A stretch of DNA of 64,000 nucleotides, from positions 310,001 through 374,000 of the forward strand of contig NZ_JBFBLC010000001.1 of assembly GCF_040702505.1 (NCBI RefSeq). The letters run 5' to 3'. Positions 15,994-24,914 of the stretch are shown here, in pieces. The notes under the pieces are model-generated. The model was not told the DNA's origin. It saw only the letters and a program-made list of their open reading frames with translations, and did no database searches. Every line of letters starts with the position of its first letter. Positions within the stretch are counted from its first letter, which is position 1. The stretch is from Terrabacter sp040702505. GTDB lineage: Bacteria > Actinomycetota > Actinomycetes > Actinomycetales > Dermatophilaceae. The position numbers and the translations under genes are program-made.

Positions 15994-18900
15994 ATGGCTC
16001 AGACGGTGACGGACGTGCTGGTGGCGGGCTACGAGGACACCACCTCGGCACGGGCGGACTTCGACGCGCTCGTGGCGGAGGTGGGCCGCCGGAAGGTGGC
16101 GATCGAGGGCGTCATCCTCGTCTCGCACGCGCAGGACGGGAAGGTCTCCGTCGAGCTCACCGGCGACCACCTCGGGCGCACGGGTGCCCGCTGGGGCGGT
16201 GGCGTGGGCCTGGCCGTAGGCCTCTTCGCGCCGATGCTGCTGGCCACGACCGTGGCGACCGGTGGGGTGGTCGGCTGGCTCGCCGGGCGGTTCAGCGCGA
16301 ACCGGCTGCGGCAGCAGATCGAGCAGCGCCTCGGCGAGAACCTGCCGCCGGGGTCGGCCGGGGTCATCGCCGTGTTCGACGACGACCAGCGACTGCGGGT
16401 CGAGCAGGCGCTGACGCGCACGCAGGCCCGCTCGCTCGTCCAGGCCGACCGGGACGGACTGGGGGCGCTCAAGGACTCCCTCGCCGAGGCCATGGCGAAG
16501 TTCAGCCCGGACCGGACGGTCCTGCCGATCCCGGATCGTGCCTTCAGCGGGATGGCCGGCCGCACCCTCGGCGAGTCCATCGCGGACTGGACGATCGTGG
16601 CGCCGGTGCGCCCGCCCGAGGGTGCGCCCAACGTGCTCATCGCGCTGATCGACGACGCCGGGTTCGGGGGCCCGTCGACCTTCGGCGGCGCGATCGAGAC
16701 ACCGAACCTCACGCGCGTGCAGCGCATGGGCCTGACCTACAACCGGTTCCACGTCACCGCGGTGTGCTCGCCGACGCGGGCGGCCCTGCTGACGGGGCGG
16801 AACAACCACCGGGTCGGGTTCGGGTCGATCGCGGAGTACCCGGGGCCGTTCCCGGGCTACACCGCGTCGGTGCCTAAGAGCTGCGCCGCGCTTCCCCGGA
16901 TCCTGCGGGAGAACGGCTTCGTCACCGGCGGCTTCGGCAAGTGGCACCTGACCCCCGACAACGTGCAGGGGGCCGCGGGCCCGTTCGACCGGTGGCCGCT
17001 GTCGTGGGGCTTCGACCACTTCTGGGGCTTCCTGTCGGGGGCGGCCGGCCAGTACGACCCGATCATCACCCAGGACAACTCGGTGCTCGGCGTGCCCGAG
17101 GGCAAGGACGGGCAGCCGTACTACTTCCCCGACGACCTCACCGACAAGGCGGTCGAGTGGCTGCACGCGGTGCGCGCCCAGGACACCGAGAAGCCGTGGT
17201 TCATGTACTACTCCACGGGCTGTAGCCACGCGCCGCACCACGTGGCCCGGCAGTGGGCCGACCGCTACAAGGGCCGCTTCGACGAGGGCTGGGACGCCTA
17301 CCGGCAGCACACCCTGGAGCGGCAGAAGCAGCTCGGGCTCGTGCCCCAGGACACCGAGCTGACCGAGCGGCCCGAGGCGCTCCCCGCGTGGGACTCCCTC
17401 AATGACGCGCAGAAGAAGCTCTACGTGCGGCAGATGGAGGTCTTCGCCGGCTACTCCGAGAACGCCGACTGGAACGTCGGTCGGCTGCTCGACGCCATCG
17501 AGGCGGCCGGCGACCTCGACAACACGCTGGTCTTCTACGTCTGGGGCGACAACGGCGCCAGCATGGAGGGCACCCTCACCGGGTCGTTCAACGAGATGAC
17601 GTTCCTCAACGGCGTCGAGCTCGAGGCGCCCGAGCAGCTGGAGCTGATCGAGAGGTACGGCGGCTCGGAGGCGTTGGGTGGCGACCACACGGCGCCGCAC
17701 TTCGCGGCCGCCTGGGGGCATGCGAGCAACACCCCCTTCCAGTGGGGCAAGCAGACCGGCAGCCACCTCGGCGGCACCCGCGACCCGATGGTCGTCGCCT
17801 GGCCGCGCCGGATCAGCCCGGACCGGGCGGTGCGAAGCCAGTTCACGCACTGCATCGACATCGCGCCCACCGTCCTGGAGGCGGCCGGCATCCCCGAGCC
17901 CTCGCACGTCGACGGGATCGCGCAGGAGCAGATGGACGGCACGAGCTTCCTCTACACGTTCGACGACCGGGAGGCGGCCGAGCGGCACACCGTGCAGTAC
18001 TCCGAGTCCTTCGCCAACCGCAGCATCTACAAGGACGGCTGGTGGGCCTGCGCGCGCATCGACCGGAACCCGTGGGCCTTCTCGCCGGAGACGCTGGCCG
18101 CCTTCGCGCCCGGCGTCTACGACCCCGAGCAGGGCGTGTGGGAGCTCTACTACCTGCCCGACGACTTCTCGCAGGCCCACGACCTGGCCAAGGAGCAGCC
18201 CGCGAAGCTCGAGGAGCTGCGGCAGCTGTTCTGGCAGGAGGCCGAGCGCAACCGCGTGCTGCCGCTGCTCGGTGGCCTCTGCGTGATGTACGGCATCCTG
18301 CCGCCGCTGCCGGCCGTCACCCGGCGCACCTTCGCGGGCGACGTCCAGAACGTGCAGCGCGGGATGATCCCGTTCGTCTACGGCCGCTCCTACGCCATCG
18401 AGGCGGACCTGCACGTGCCGGAGGAGGGTGCGGAGGGCGTCATCGTCGCGAACGCCGACTTCATCGGCGGCTTCGCGCTCTGGGTCGACGGCGACCACCG
18501 GTTGCACCACACGTACTCCTTCCTCGGGGTGGAGACGTACAAGCAGGTGTCGACCAAGCCGCTGCCCACGGGCGACCTCGCCGTGAAGATGCTCTTCGAG
18601 GCCGACGAGAACAAGCCGGGCACCGGCGGCACCGTCACCCTCTGGGTGGGCGAGGAGAAGGTCGGCGAGGGTCGCATGCCGCGCACCGTGCCCGTCGCCT
18701 TCTCGTCGTATGCCGGCATGGACATCGGGCGGGACAACGGCCTCGTGGTCGACCTCGACTACGAGGACAAGGCGCCGTACGCGTTCACCGGAACCGTCCG
18801 CCAGGTCGTCTTCGACCTCAAGCCCGGCACCCGCGAGGAGGAGGAGATGCTCCACCGCCACGGCGCCGCCCATCTCGTCTCGCACGGCATGCACGCCTGA
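15994..18900 (+). CDS. arylsulfatase with N-terminal DUF1269-like domain
   Basis: A 968-residue protein. Residues 1 to about 130 resemble DUF1269: a small alpha/beta start, then a glycine-rich hydrophobic pair of segments (WGGGVGLAVGLFAPMLLATT). The rest is a type I sulfatase. Cys258 in CSPTRAALLTGR is the residue converted to formylglycine, and the metal site includes IDDAGFGGP, GKWHLT and GDNG. A C-terminal beta-rich part follows. The start chosen is ATG 15994 with GGAG upstream. There is no signal peptide, so it is probably cytoplasmic or membrane-associated. It heads a cluster with DUF6325, SHOCT and a membrane protein. The natural sulfate ester is unknown. Confidence 0.88.
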   Translation: MAQTVTDVLVAGYEDTTSARADFDALVAEVGRRKVAIEGVILVSHAQDGKVSVELTGDHLGRTGARWGGGVGLAVGLFAPMLLATTVATGGVVGWLAGRFSANRLRQQIEQRLGENLPPGSAGVIAVFDDDQRLRVEQALTRTQARSLVQADRDGLGALKDSLAEAMAKFSPDRTVLPIPDRAFSGMAGRTLGESIADWTIVAPVRPPEGAPNVLIALIDDAGFGGPSTFGGAIETPNLTRVQRMGLTYNRFHVTAVCSPTRAALLTGRNNHRVGFGSIAEYPGPFPGYTASVPKSCAALPRILRENGFVTGGFGKWHLTPDNVQGAAGPFDRWPLSWGFDHFWGFLSGAAGQYDPIITQDNSVLGVPEGKDGQPYYFPDDLTDKAVEWLHAVRAQDTEKPWFMYYSTGCSHAPHHVARQWADRYKGRFDEGWDAYRQHTLERQKQLGLVPQDTELTERPEALPAWDSLNDAQKKLYVRQMEVFAGYSENADWNVGRLLDAIEAAGDLDNTLVFYVWGDNGASMEGTLTGSFNEMTFLNGVELEAPEQLELIERYGGSEALGGDHTAPHFAAAWGHASNTPFQWGKQTGSHLGGTRDPMVVAWPRRISPDRAVRSQFTHCIDIAPTVLEAAGIPEPSHVDGIAQEQMDGTSFLYTFDDREAAERHTVQYSESFANRSIYKDGWWACARIDRNPWAFSPETLAAFAPGVYDPEQGVWELYYLPDDFSQAHDLAKEQPAKLEELRQLFWQEAERNRVLPLLGGLCVMYGILPPLPAVTRRTFAGDVQNVQRGMIPFVYGRSYAIEADLHVPEEGAEGVIVANADFIGGFALWVDGDHRLHHTYSFLGVETYKQVSTKPLPTGDLAVKMLFEADENKPGTGGTVTLWVGEEKVGEGRMPRTVPVAFSSYAGMDIGRDNGLVVDLDYEDKAPYAFTGTVRQVVFDLKPGTREEEEMLHRHGAAHLVSHGMHA

Positions 18901-18938
18901 CGGCCGATCCGCGACCACCCACCGCACGAAGGAGAGAG

Positions 18939-19397
18939 ATGACCACCACACAATCGCCCACCCCCACGACCGAGGCGTCGGGCCCGATCGACTTCATCCT
19001 GCTGGAGTTCCCACGGGACCGGCTCACCGGAGCCGCCGGCGACGCGCTGATGGACCTCGTCGAGCGCGGCGTGATCCGGCTCTACGACCTGATGGTCGTC
19101 AGCAAGGACGACGACGGCCGGGTCGAGGTCCTCGAGGTCACCGACCCCATGTCCGCCTCCGGCGGGTTCTCGTACTTCGCGGGCGCCCGGTCGGGGCTGC
19201 TCGGTGACGACGACGTCGCCGAGGCAGCCGGGGCCATGTCACCCGGCACCGTCGCAGCGCTCATCGTCTACGAGAACAGCTGGGCCGCGCCGTTCGTCGC
19301 GGCCGCCCGCGAGTCCGGCGGCGAGCTCATCGCGAGCGCCCGCATCCCGGCCACCGAGGTCATGGCCGCCCTCGAAGACCTCGAACCCAGCAGCTGA
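18939..19397 (+). CDS. DUF6325 family protein
   Basis: A 152-residue protein beginning with a Thr/Ser-rich tail, then GPIDFILLEFPRDRLTG and a region with DDVAEAAGAMSPGTVAALIVYEN. This matches small actinobacterial proteins of the DUF6325 group, often found next to SHOCT and DUF1269 genes. It has the same overall character as the DUF1269-like start of the neighbouring arylsulfatase. The ATG follows AAGGAGAG. It lies 38 bases after the sulfatase and 14 before the SHOCT gene, so co-transcription is likely. Confidence 0.7.
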   Translation: MTTTQSPTPTTEASGPIDFILLEFPRDRLTGAAGDALMDLVERGVIRLYDLMVVSKDDDGRVEVLEVTDPMSASGGFSYFAGARSGLLGDDDVAEAAGAMSPGTVAALIVYENSWAAPFVAAARESGGELIASARIPATEVMAALEDLEPSS

Positions 19398-19411
19398 AGG
19401 AGAGGAACACC

Positions 19412-19753
19412 ATGCCAGGACTACTCCGGGGAGTCGCCCGCACGGCTGTCGTCGCCGGCACCGCGTCGGCGGTGGCCGGTCGCGTCCAGCGCCGCCAGGC
19501 CTCGAAGTTCGCCGAGAAGGACGCCGCCACGGCGGCCCAGCGCCAGCAGGCGTACGACGACCAGGTGTACGGCCAGCAGCAGGGCTACCAGGAGCAGCCG
19601 CCCCCGGCGGCCGCGCCGGCGCCGCCGCCACCGCCGGCCGCTGCGAGCACCGACGTCGTGCAGCAGCTCAAGGGACTGGCCGAGCTGCGCGACCAGGGAA
19701 TCCTGACCGACGAGGAGTTCGCCGCCCAGAAGGCCAAGATCCTCGGGACCTGA
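19412..19753 (+). CDS. SHOCT domain protein
   Basis: A 113-residue protein. The N-terminus carries a short hydrophobic Ala-rich stretch with basic residues, the middle is Gln/Tyr/Pro-rich, and the last 30 residues (VVQQLKGLAELRDQGILTDE with KILG at the end) are a SHOCT domain, a short helical hairpin found at protein ends. It probably acts as an oligomerisation or interaction module at the membrane. The ATG follows GAAGGAGAGG. Confidence 0.8.
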   Translation: MPGLLRGVARTAVVAGTASAVAGRVQRRQASKFAEKDAATAAQRQQAYDDQVYGQQQGYQEQPPPAAAPAPPPPPAAASTDVVQQLKGLAELRDQGILTDEEFAAQKAKILGT

Positions 19754-19768
19754 CGGGTCGGTCGTCGG

Positions 19769-20314
19769 ATGGACGAGCGCGACCCCGAGCCCGACGCCGT
19801 CACGCGCACCGGCGCGCCGGTGCGGGCTCGGGCCCGAGTCGACCCTCTCGGGCTGATCAGCGGTGGTGAGGGCGTCATCACCGGCACCGTGGTGTGCGCC
19901 GCGGTCATCGCCTACGGCGCCGGCCACGTGGACTCGACGGCGCAGTTGAGCGTCGCCATCTTCGGCACCGTGCTCGTCTACTGGCTGGCGCACCTGCATG
20001 CCCACACCATCGGTGCGTCGGTGACGCACGGCCACCACCCGGCCGTGGCCCTGCGACTGGCGGTCAAGGAGACGTGGCCGATCGCCGGCGCCTCGGTGCT
20101 GCCGATCATCGTCCTGCTCGTCGCCGAGCTGGCCGGGGCCACGTTGCGCACGGCGGCCTGGATAGCGCTCATCGCCACGATCGTGCTGCTCACCGGATAC
20201 AGCTACCTGGCGGGGGCGCGGGGCGGCCTGAGCCCGTGGGGACGCGTGGCCAGCGCCGCGGTGGGTGCTGGGATCGGCCTGCTCGTCGCCGGCCTCAAGG
20301 TGGCCCTGCACTGA
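19769..20314 (+). CDS. four-helix membrane protein of unknown function
   Basis: A 181-residue protein with a charged N-terminus and about four to five hydrophobic helices (residues 30-55, 60-85, 105-130, 135-150, 155-178). A His-rich loop, HLHAHTIGASVTHGHHPAV, lies between helices two and three. It is the last gene of the arylsulfatase cluster, 15 bases after the SHOCT gene. I do not recognise the family. Confidence 0.6.
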   Translation: MDERDPEPDAVTRTGAPVRARARVDPLGLISGGEGVITGTVVCAAVIAYGAGHVDSTAQLSVAIFGTVLVYWLAHLHAHTIGASVTHGHHPAVALRLAVKETWPIAGASVLPIIVLLVAELAGATLRTAAWIALIATIVLLTGYSYLAGARGGLSPWGRVASAAVGAGIGLLVAGLKVALH

Positions 20315-20416
20315 CCATGCCCCGTGACCACGGGAGTGGCTACCAGCTGCCTGAGGGCGGTGCGGGAGAGTGAAGGAGGTGGCCGGGACAGGTCGAGGTC
20401 GGAGGGAGGTCCACAG

Positions 20417-21958
20417 GTGCGCGCTGACGCAAGCGTCATGCACGTCGACGCCGACTCGTTCTTCGCCTCCGTCGAGACGCGGCAGAAGCCGTCGCTCGTG
20501 CGCACCCCGGTCCTCGTCGGCGGGACGGGCCCGCGCGGGGTGGTCGCCACCGCGAACTACGAGGCGCGCAGGTTCGGCTGCCACTCGGCGATGCCGATGT
20601 CGCAGGCACGGGTGCTGTGCCCGTCGGCGACCGTCCTGACTCCCCGCTTCGCCGCGTACGCGGAGCACAGCGCCCTCATCATGGACACCCTCCGCGAGCT
20701 GTCCCCGCTCGTGCAGCCGGTCAGCCTCGACGAGGCATTCGTCGACCTGGCCGCCGGCCCTTTCGCCGCCGACCCTGCCCTCGGAGCCGATGTGGCCCGC
20801 CGGCTGGTCTACAACCGGTCCGGGCTGGTCGTCTCCGTCGGTCTCGGCCGCTCCAAGCTCATCGCCAAGCTCGCCTCGGACGCGGACAAGCCGAACGGGT
20901 TCACCGTCGTGCCGCCCGAGGCGGAGGACGACTTCCTCCTGCCCAAGCCGGTCTCGGCACTCTGGGGCGTCGGACCGGCGACGGACACGACGCTGCGACG
21001 CCTCGGCATCGTCACGGTCGCCGACCTGCGCGCGACGAGCCGCGAGGACCTGGTCCGGACTCTCGGTGAGGCTGCCGGCTGGAACCTCTACCGCCTCGCT
21101 CGTGGCGACGACCCGCGTCCGGTCGTCGTCGAGCGGGAGGCCAAGAGCGTGGGCGCGGAGCGCACCTTCGCGGAGGATCTCCGCCGCTGGGAGCTGCCCG
21201 GCGCTCTCGAGGACGTCCTGGCTCGCGCGCTGCGGCGCCTGCAGCGGCACGGCGGCGGCGCCCGCACGGTGACGGTCAAGGTCCGCCTGTCCGACTTCAC
21301 CACGCTGACCCGGTCGGTCACCCTGGCCCAGCCGACGTCGGAGGCGGAGCAGCTGCGGGAGGCGGCCACGGCGGCGCTCGACGCCGCGGACCCGAAGGAA
21401 CCGGTCCGGCTGCTCGGGGTCGCCCTGTCCGGCCTGACCCACTGGGCCCAGCTGCGCCTGCCCGAGGAGGCGGACGCAGTCCTGATCGAGCCCACCACCT
21501 CCGACCGGGCGGTCGCTCCGTTGGTCGGCACGGCGCCACTCCCCACGGGTGACGAGACGGGCGACAGCACCGGCTCCCTGGATGCGGGCGTGGTGCCGGC
21601 GGCCGATGGACGCGACGACGCGGCGGACGCCGACGACGACGATGACCGGGACGGCGAGCGCCTCCCGGCACCGTTGACGGTGCACACCTGCGCGGTCGGC
21701 CTGGACGTCGAGCACGAGGAGCACGGGAGCGGCTGGATCGCGCGCGTCGCCGACGGGGTCATCACCGTCCGGTTCGAGGGTCCCGGCACCCCACCGCGTC
21801 CCGAGCGCACGTTCGACGTTCGCCGGACGCTCCTGATGAGGGTCGCGCCGCCCGCGCCGACCCCGCCACGGAAGCTGACCGCGCTGCCGAACCTCGACCG
21901 GTTTGGGAGCGCGGGGCAATCCCTGCTCGTCGACGGGTTCATGCCGCACACTGGGTGA
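20417..21958 (+). CDS. dinB: DNA polymerase IV, Y-family translesion polymerase
   Basis: A 513-residue protein. The first acidic motif is HVDADSFFASVE and the second is SLDEAFVDL, which carry the metal-binding Asp and Glu residues. A palm/little-finger region with SVGLGRSKLIAKLAS follows. The C-terminal 150 residues, including an acidic linker and VGLDVEHEEHGSGWIARV, form an extension seen in actinobacterial homologues. The GTG at 20417 is preferred because GGAGG precedes it; an upstream ATG has no such site. It may bypass damaged bases. No LexA box was identified. Confidence 0.9.
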   Translation: MRADASVMHVDADSFFASVETRQKPSLVRTPVLVGGTGPRGVVATANYEARRFGCHSAMPMSQARVLCPSATVLTPRFAAYAEHSALIMDTLRELSPLVQPVSLDEAFVDLAAGPFAADPALGADVARRLVYNRSGLVVSVGLGRSKLIAKLASDADKPNGFTVVPPEAEDDFLLPKPVSALWGVGPATDTTLRRLGIVTVADLRATSREDLVRTLGEAAGWNLYRLARGDDPRPVVVEREAKSVGAERTFAEDLRRWELPGALEDVLARALRRLQRHGGGARTVTVKVRLSDFTTLTRSVTLAQPTSEAEQLREAATAALDAADPKEPVRLLGVALSGLTHWAQLRLPEEADAVLIEPTTSDRAVAPLVGTAPLPTGDETGDSTGSLDAGVVPAADGRDDAADADDDDDRDGERLPAPLTVHTCAVGLDVEHEEHGSGWIARVADGVITVRFEGPGTPPRPERTFDVRRTLLMRVAPPAPTPPRKLTALPNLDRFGSAGQSLLVDGFMPHTG

Positions 21959-21967
21959 TCGGCCGCA

Positions 21968-21990
21968 AGGGGGGAGCCGTCCTCCCCCCT
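21968..21990 (+). terminator. hairpin terminator after dinB
   Basis: AGGGGGGAG, a 5-base loop, and CTCCCCCCT form a 9-base stem ten bases after the dinB stop. It marks the left side of the lower-GC patch. Confidence 0.65.
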
Positions 21991-22066
21991 CTGGCTCGGT
22001 CGTCCTCCAAATCCCGCCTGCTTCAGGTACGCGTGAAGACGAGGGCCGAGATTCGGGTTAGCGACA

Positions 22067-22600
22067 TCAGTCACACCAAATCGGGATGTGTCGGGCCCGT
22101 GTCACCTCATGTATTTCTAGTCCCGCTGAAACCATCCGATGGAACACATCATCGGTCGTCGTGACGAGGAGCGAGTCAGCGTAGGGCGGAGCTTCAATGA
22201 GTGAGGTCTCGCACTGGGCGCGGCCCGAGAACCGTCGGTGTGCCCAACTAGCGGCCAAGTCGCGAAACGCACCTACTTCCGACCTTTGCGACAGGCGAGA
22301 GGCATCAGTGGTTTGCAACGCATCCAGCCAAGGGATATCCGGCAGCCATACCCACTCTGAGTCCGGGGACGAGGAAAATACTTGCAGGAGCCTTGAGCGC
22401 GTAACCGGGTCCAGGTAGCCGGCGGCCGCAACCGGTATCGACGAGGCATCGATCCCCGGACGAAGCTCCACAAGCTGGCTCCAATCCGTGTAGCCATCGA
22501 CCGGGGTTGGGAAGCCTGTCTGCGCGGCAATAGAGTTCCAAGGCCACAGTCCGCCGTCCGGGGAACGCCCGGGGAGCAATAGACGAGCAGTAAGTCTCAT
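22067..22600 (-). CDS. hypothetical protein in lower-GC patch
   Basis: A 177-residue protein with no signal peptide or membrane helix and many Trp and Pro residues (GGLWPWNSI, SEWVWLPDIPWLDAL). I do not recognise a family. It is the third gene of a leftward trio, 20 bases after the lipoprotein gene. Its base composition is visibly lower in GC than the flanks and it uses more A/T-ending codons, which suggests acquisition by transfer. Confidence 0.55.
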   Translation of the reverse strand: MRLTARLLLPGRSPDGGLWPWNSIAAQTGFPTPVDGYTDWSQLVELRPGIDASSIPVAAAGYLDPVTRSRLLQVFSSSPDSEWVWLPDIPWLDALQTTDASRLSQRSEVGAFRDLAASWAHRRFSGRAQCETSLIEAPPYADSLLVTTTDDVFHRMVSAGLEIHEVTRARHIPIWCD

Positions 22601-22620
22601 GAACTGAGGCCCTCCAATGA

Positions 22621-23259
22621 CTATTCAGGAGCGGGCGGAGCCACCGCACGGAGCACCCACGAAACGAAATACGAGCGCACGCCCGAGCGGACATCCTCGG
22701 GGGCCAGCGTTGGGTACTCAAGTGTCAGCGTGGCCATGGTGAGAGGATCCATCGTGATGCCAGAGACGACAGAGAAACTGTCGCCGCTCATCTCGAGCCT
22801 GCAGGATTGTCCTCTCTTTTCGCAATCCACGGCATGCCCATCATCACTAGATGGCAATCCGCCTGGCCTCGGTAGCCGGTAGGTCACTAGGCGGGCACGC
22901 AGCGGAGCGTTCGCAGTACTTAGGACCACGACTGGAGATCGCCAGTTCTCCGGAGAGACTCCATTGATGACCACATCAGAGTCAGACTTAGGAGCAATAC
23001 TTTGCATGTGTCCGTCAATTCGCCATACGACTTGACTTGGCTTGAGTCGCTGGCCCTTCAAACTGGCCGAGGGCGGCTCCTTCGGGGGCTCCGAATATGG
23101 AGTGAGAGCAAGACTCTCCGTCTTCTCGCCCGCCGACGCGGGGGCTGACGCCATCAACTCTGAAGAGGCGTTCGGCCCTGGCGACGGCGTGCACCCTCCT
23201 ACCGAGAGCATGCACGCCGCGGCTGAGAGTGCGACTAAGCAGGACTTCAGCACGTCCAC
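22621..23259 (-). CDS. hypothetical lipoprotein
   Basis: A 212-residue protein. The N-terminal signal ends in the lipobox SVGGC, with Cys23 as the likely lipidated residue, followed by a Ser/Pro/Ala-rich linker. The remainder is soluble and probably beta-rich, with a Cys pair (DCEKRGQSC). It overlaps the upstream secreted-protein gene by 13 bases, so translation is likely coupled. The function is unknown. It should be anchored on the outer face of the membrane. Confidence 0.65.
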   Translation of the reverse strand: MDVLKSCLVALSAAACMLSVGGCTPSPGPNASSELMASAPASAGEKTESLALTPYSEPPKEPPSASLKGQRLKPSQVVWRIDGHMQSIAPKSDSDVVINGVSPENWRSPVVVLSTANAPLRARLVTYRLPRPGGLPSSDDGHAVDCEKRGQSCRLEMSGDSFSVVSGITMDPLTMATLTLEYPTLAPEDVRSGVRSYFVSWVLRAVAPPAPE

Positions 23260-23768
23260 CTATCGTCGTTGTCGGTATAGGCAATGTAGCTGTTACCGTT
23301 GATCACGACGCGGTGGTAGCTCTCGCCGAGCCACGTGTATGTACCTACTCCGGCGCAGTACCACTTGGCATTTGCGTTCGTGTACATCTTGTAGCCGCTG
23401 TCTCCACCGTTCGCGAGGTACTCCCAACCCCACCAGCGGCTGCGGTACAGGTTCGTGTTGACGACCATGTTCGTGTAGAACGGGCATTCCGTACGGCCGT
23501 GCACCGACGCGAACGAGTAGGACGCGTGCACGTTGTCGGTGTAGCCCCAGCATCCCGAGGGCACCGCTGCGGACGGCGCGTACCCCTCTACGGTGCCTGA
23601 CGGTTTGCCCTGAGCGGTGCTGTCGAGACTCGCTGACGACGAATGGCCGCCGCTCGGCTTTGGCTTGGCGGGCGCGCCATCGGCGGCGATTGCGGACGGT
23701 GTGGCAAGGCAGACCATACTGACTAGAGCGGCGAGCCCCACTCTGACTGAACGGTTGAGACGAAGCAT
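23247..23768 (-). CDS. secreted cysteine-containing protein
   Basis: A 173-residue protein from ATG 23768, which has AAAAGGA six to ten bases upstream. A classical signal peptide ends around PSAIAADG. After a low-complexity Ser/Pro/Lys stretch, the C-terminal domain is rich in Tyr, Trp and Asn and has four Cys (GCWGY, ECPFY, WYCAG, RWTC at the end), probably two disulfides. It is the first gene of the lower-GC trio. It could be an enzyme inhibitor, a surface ligand or a toxin. I do not recognise it. Confidence 0.65.
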   Translation of the reverse strand: MLRLNRSVRVGLAALVSMVCLATPSAIAADGAPAKPKPSGGHSSSASLDSTAQGKPSGTVEGYAPSAAVPSGCWGYTDNVHASYSFASVHGRTECPFYTNMVVNTNLYRSRWWGWEYLANGGDSGYKMYTNANAKWYCAGVGTYTWLGESYHRVVINGNSYIAYTDNDDRWTC

Positions 23769-23959
23769 GGTGATCCTTTTCCATTGATATGGCAAAGTCC
23801 CCCTGTGGGATCCCTGTGGGTTGGATCATCCTCGGCTGAGGGTGGAATGGGAATGGGATCAAAGAATCTTGACCATCTACTTACATTTCCGGCGATCTTC
23901 TCGCGCAGCGCCGGCGCCTTATCCACAGGACGGGCGTCGTGTCCTAGTCATCTCGTCGC

Positions 23960-24588
23960 GTGGAGGGCAGATCGCGCCTCAGCATCAGCCTCTTGGAGCA
24001 CGGCATCACGATCACGTACGTGTCCAGTAGCCCGGACGTCGCGTTTCTGGACGGGGTGCAGTACCTGGACGGCGGACCGTGCGTCGCCGCGGCAACAGCA
24101 GGTGAGCCGATCGAGTACCCGAGCCATGACCCGCTCGACGAGGCGCAGTGGCAGCTCTTCGGCCAAGCCGGCGCGGCGACGGGCGTGACGAGCACCTTGT
24201 CGCTCCCCACCATGGATGGGGCAGCAGTCACCGCCAGCATCAACCTCTATGGGGCACGGCCGGACACGTTCGACGGGCGCAGCGAGGAGCCGCCCGACTG
24301 TTCGGGGCGTGGGCGCCGGGGGCCGTGACGAACGCCGATATGACGTTCGCGACCCGGCTCGAGGCGGCGGATGCCCCGGCCCGGCTACAAGACCTCGGGG
24401 TCATTGACCACGCGGTGAGCGTCCTCATGGCGCGGGACCACATCCGTGAGCACCACGCACGCGAACGACTCGCGGTCGCAGCCGCGCGCGCCGGCGTTCC
24501 GGTCGTCGCCCTCGCACGTGCAGTGCTCGACGGTGACGGACGCGTGGGGCCGCCTTCGCCACAGAACCGGAGTGACGCCACGGGATGA
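23960..24588 (+). pseudogene. GAF-ANTAR regulator, truncated and frameshifted
   Basis: Frame one (GTG at 23960 onward) carries the second half of a GAF domain, with YLDGGPCVAAATAGEPIEY. It stops soon after TFDGRSEE. The next frame then reads LFGAWAPGAVTNADM and an ANTAR-like helical segment, LGVIDHAVSVLMARDHI, to 24588. Together these give one GAF-ANTAR protein split by a frameshift near 24290. The first 40 or so residues of the GAF domain are missing, and a stop codon lies just upstream in frame. ANTAR proteins normally bind RNA and prevent termination. This copy should be inactive. Confidence 0.65.
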
Positions 24589-24703
24589 CGGTGGCCGCTG
24601 CGCGGACTCAGCACGGCAAGTCGCCGTATTTGACCGCGGGCCCGACTCCGGCACTGACACGTGTGGCGCCCTGGCGGAGGCCGGGCGGTACGGGCAAACG
24701 CGA

Positions 24704-24732
24704 AGGGCCCCCACCTGGTAGGTCGGGGCCCT
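24704..24732. terminator. hairpin beside tRNA-Leu
   Basis: AGGGCCCC pairs with GGGGCCCT, with an inner ACCT/AGGT stem and a 3-base loop. It lies just past the 3' end of the leftward tRNA-Leu and probably terminates it. A CTCTTCTTC tract on the other side could serve rightward transcripts. Confidence 0.65.
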
Positions 24733-24744
24733 CTTCTTCACGCG

Positions 24745-24827
24745 TGCGCGAGGGGGGATTTGAACCCCCACGCCCTTTCGGACACTGGCACCTGAAGCCA
24801 GCGCGTCTGCCGTTCCGCCACTCGCGC
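24745..24827 (-). tRNA. tRNA-Leu(CAG)
   Basis: Cloverleaf read on the minus strand: acceptor GCGCGAG pairs with CTCGCGC, the anticodon arm is GCTGGCT-TCAGG-TGCCAGT with anticodon CAG, there is a long variable arm, and the T arm contains GGTTCAAATCC. The CCA end is not encoded. Its 3' end faces the lower-GC patch, a common place for element integration. Confidence 0.92.
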
Positions 24828-24914
24828 GTGACAAGCAGACAGTGTGCTGCATGCCCCCCGGTATCGCCAAACCGGGGTCCCCGACGCGAACCGGACGCCT
24901 CCACGGACGGGCGC

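Noticed and set aside
14656..18951. Very long open frame on the minus strand, antisense to the arylsulfatase
   Set aside because: Typical antisense frame in GC-rich DNA: Arg/Val/Leu/His-rich, no family motifs, and the plus strand encodes a clear sulfatase with active-site motif.
23801..23820. Direct repeat CCCTGTGGG (two copies, 11-base period) upstream of the secreted protein
   Set aside because: Short and only two copies; it may be a regulator site but there is too little to support a call.
21959..24830. Intact integrative element at tRNA-Leu
   Set aside because: No integrase, excisionase or replication gene, and I could not find a direct repeat of the tRNA 3' end.
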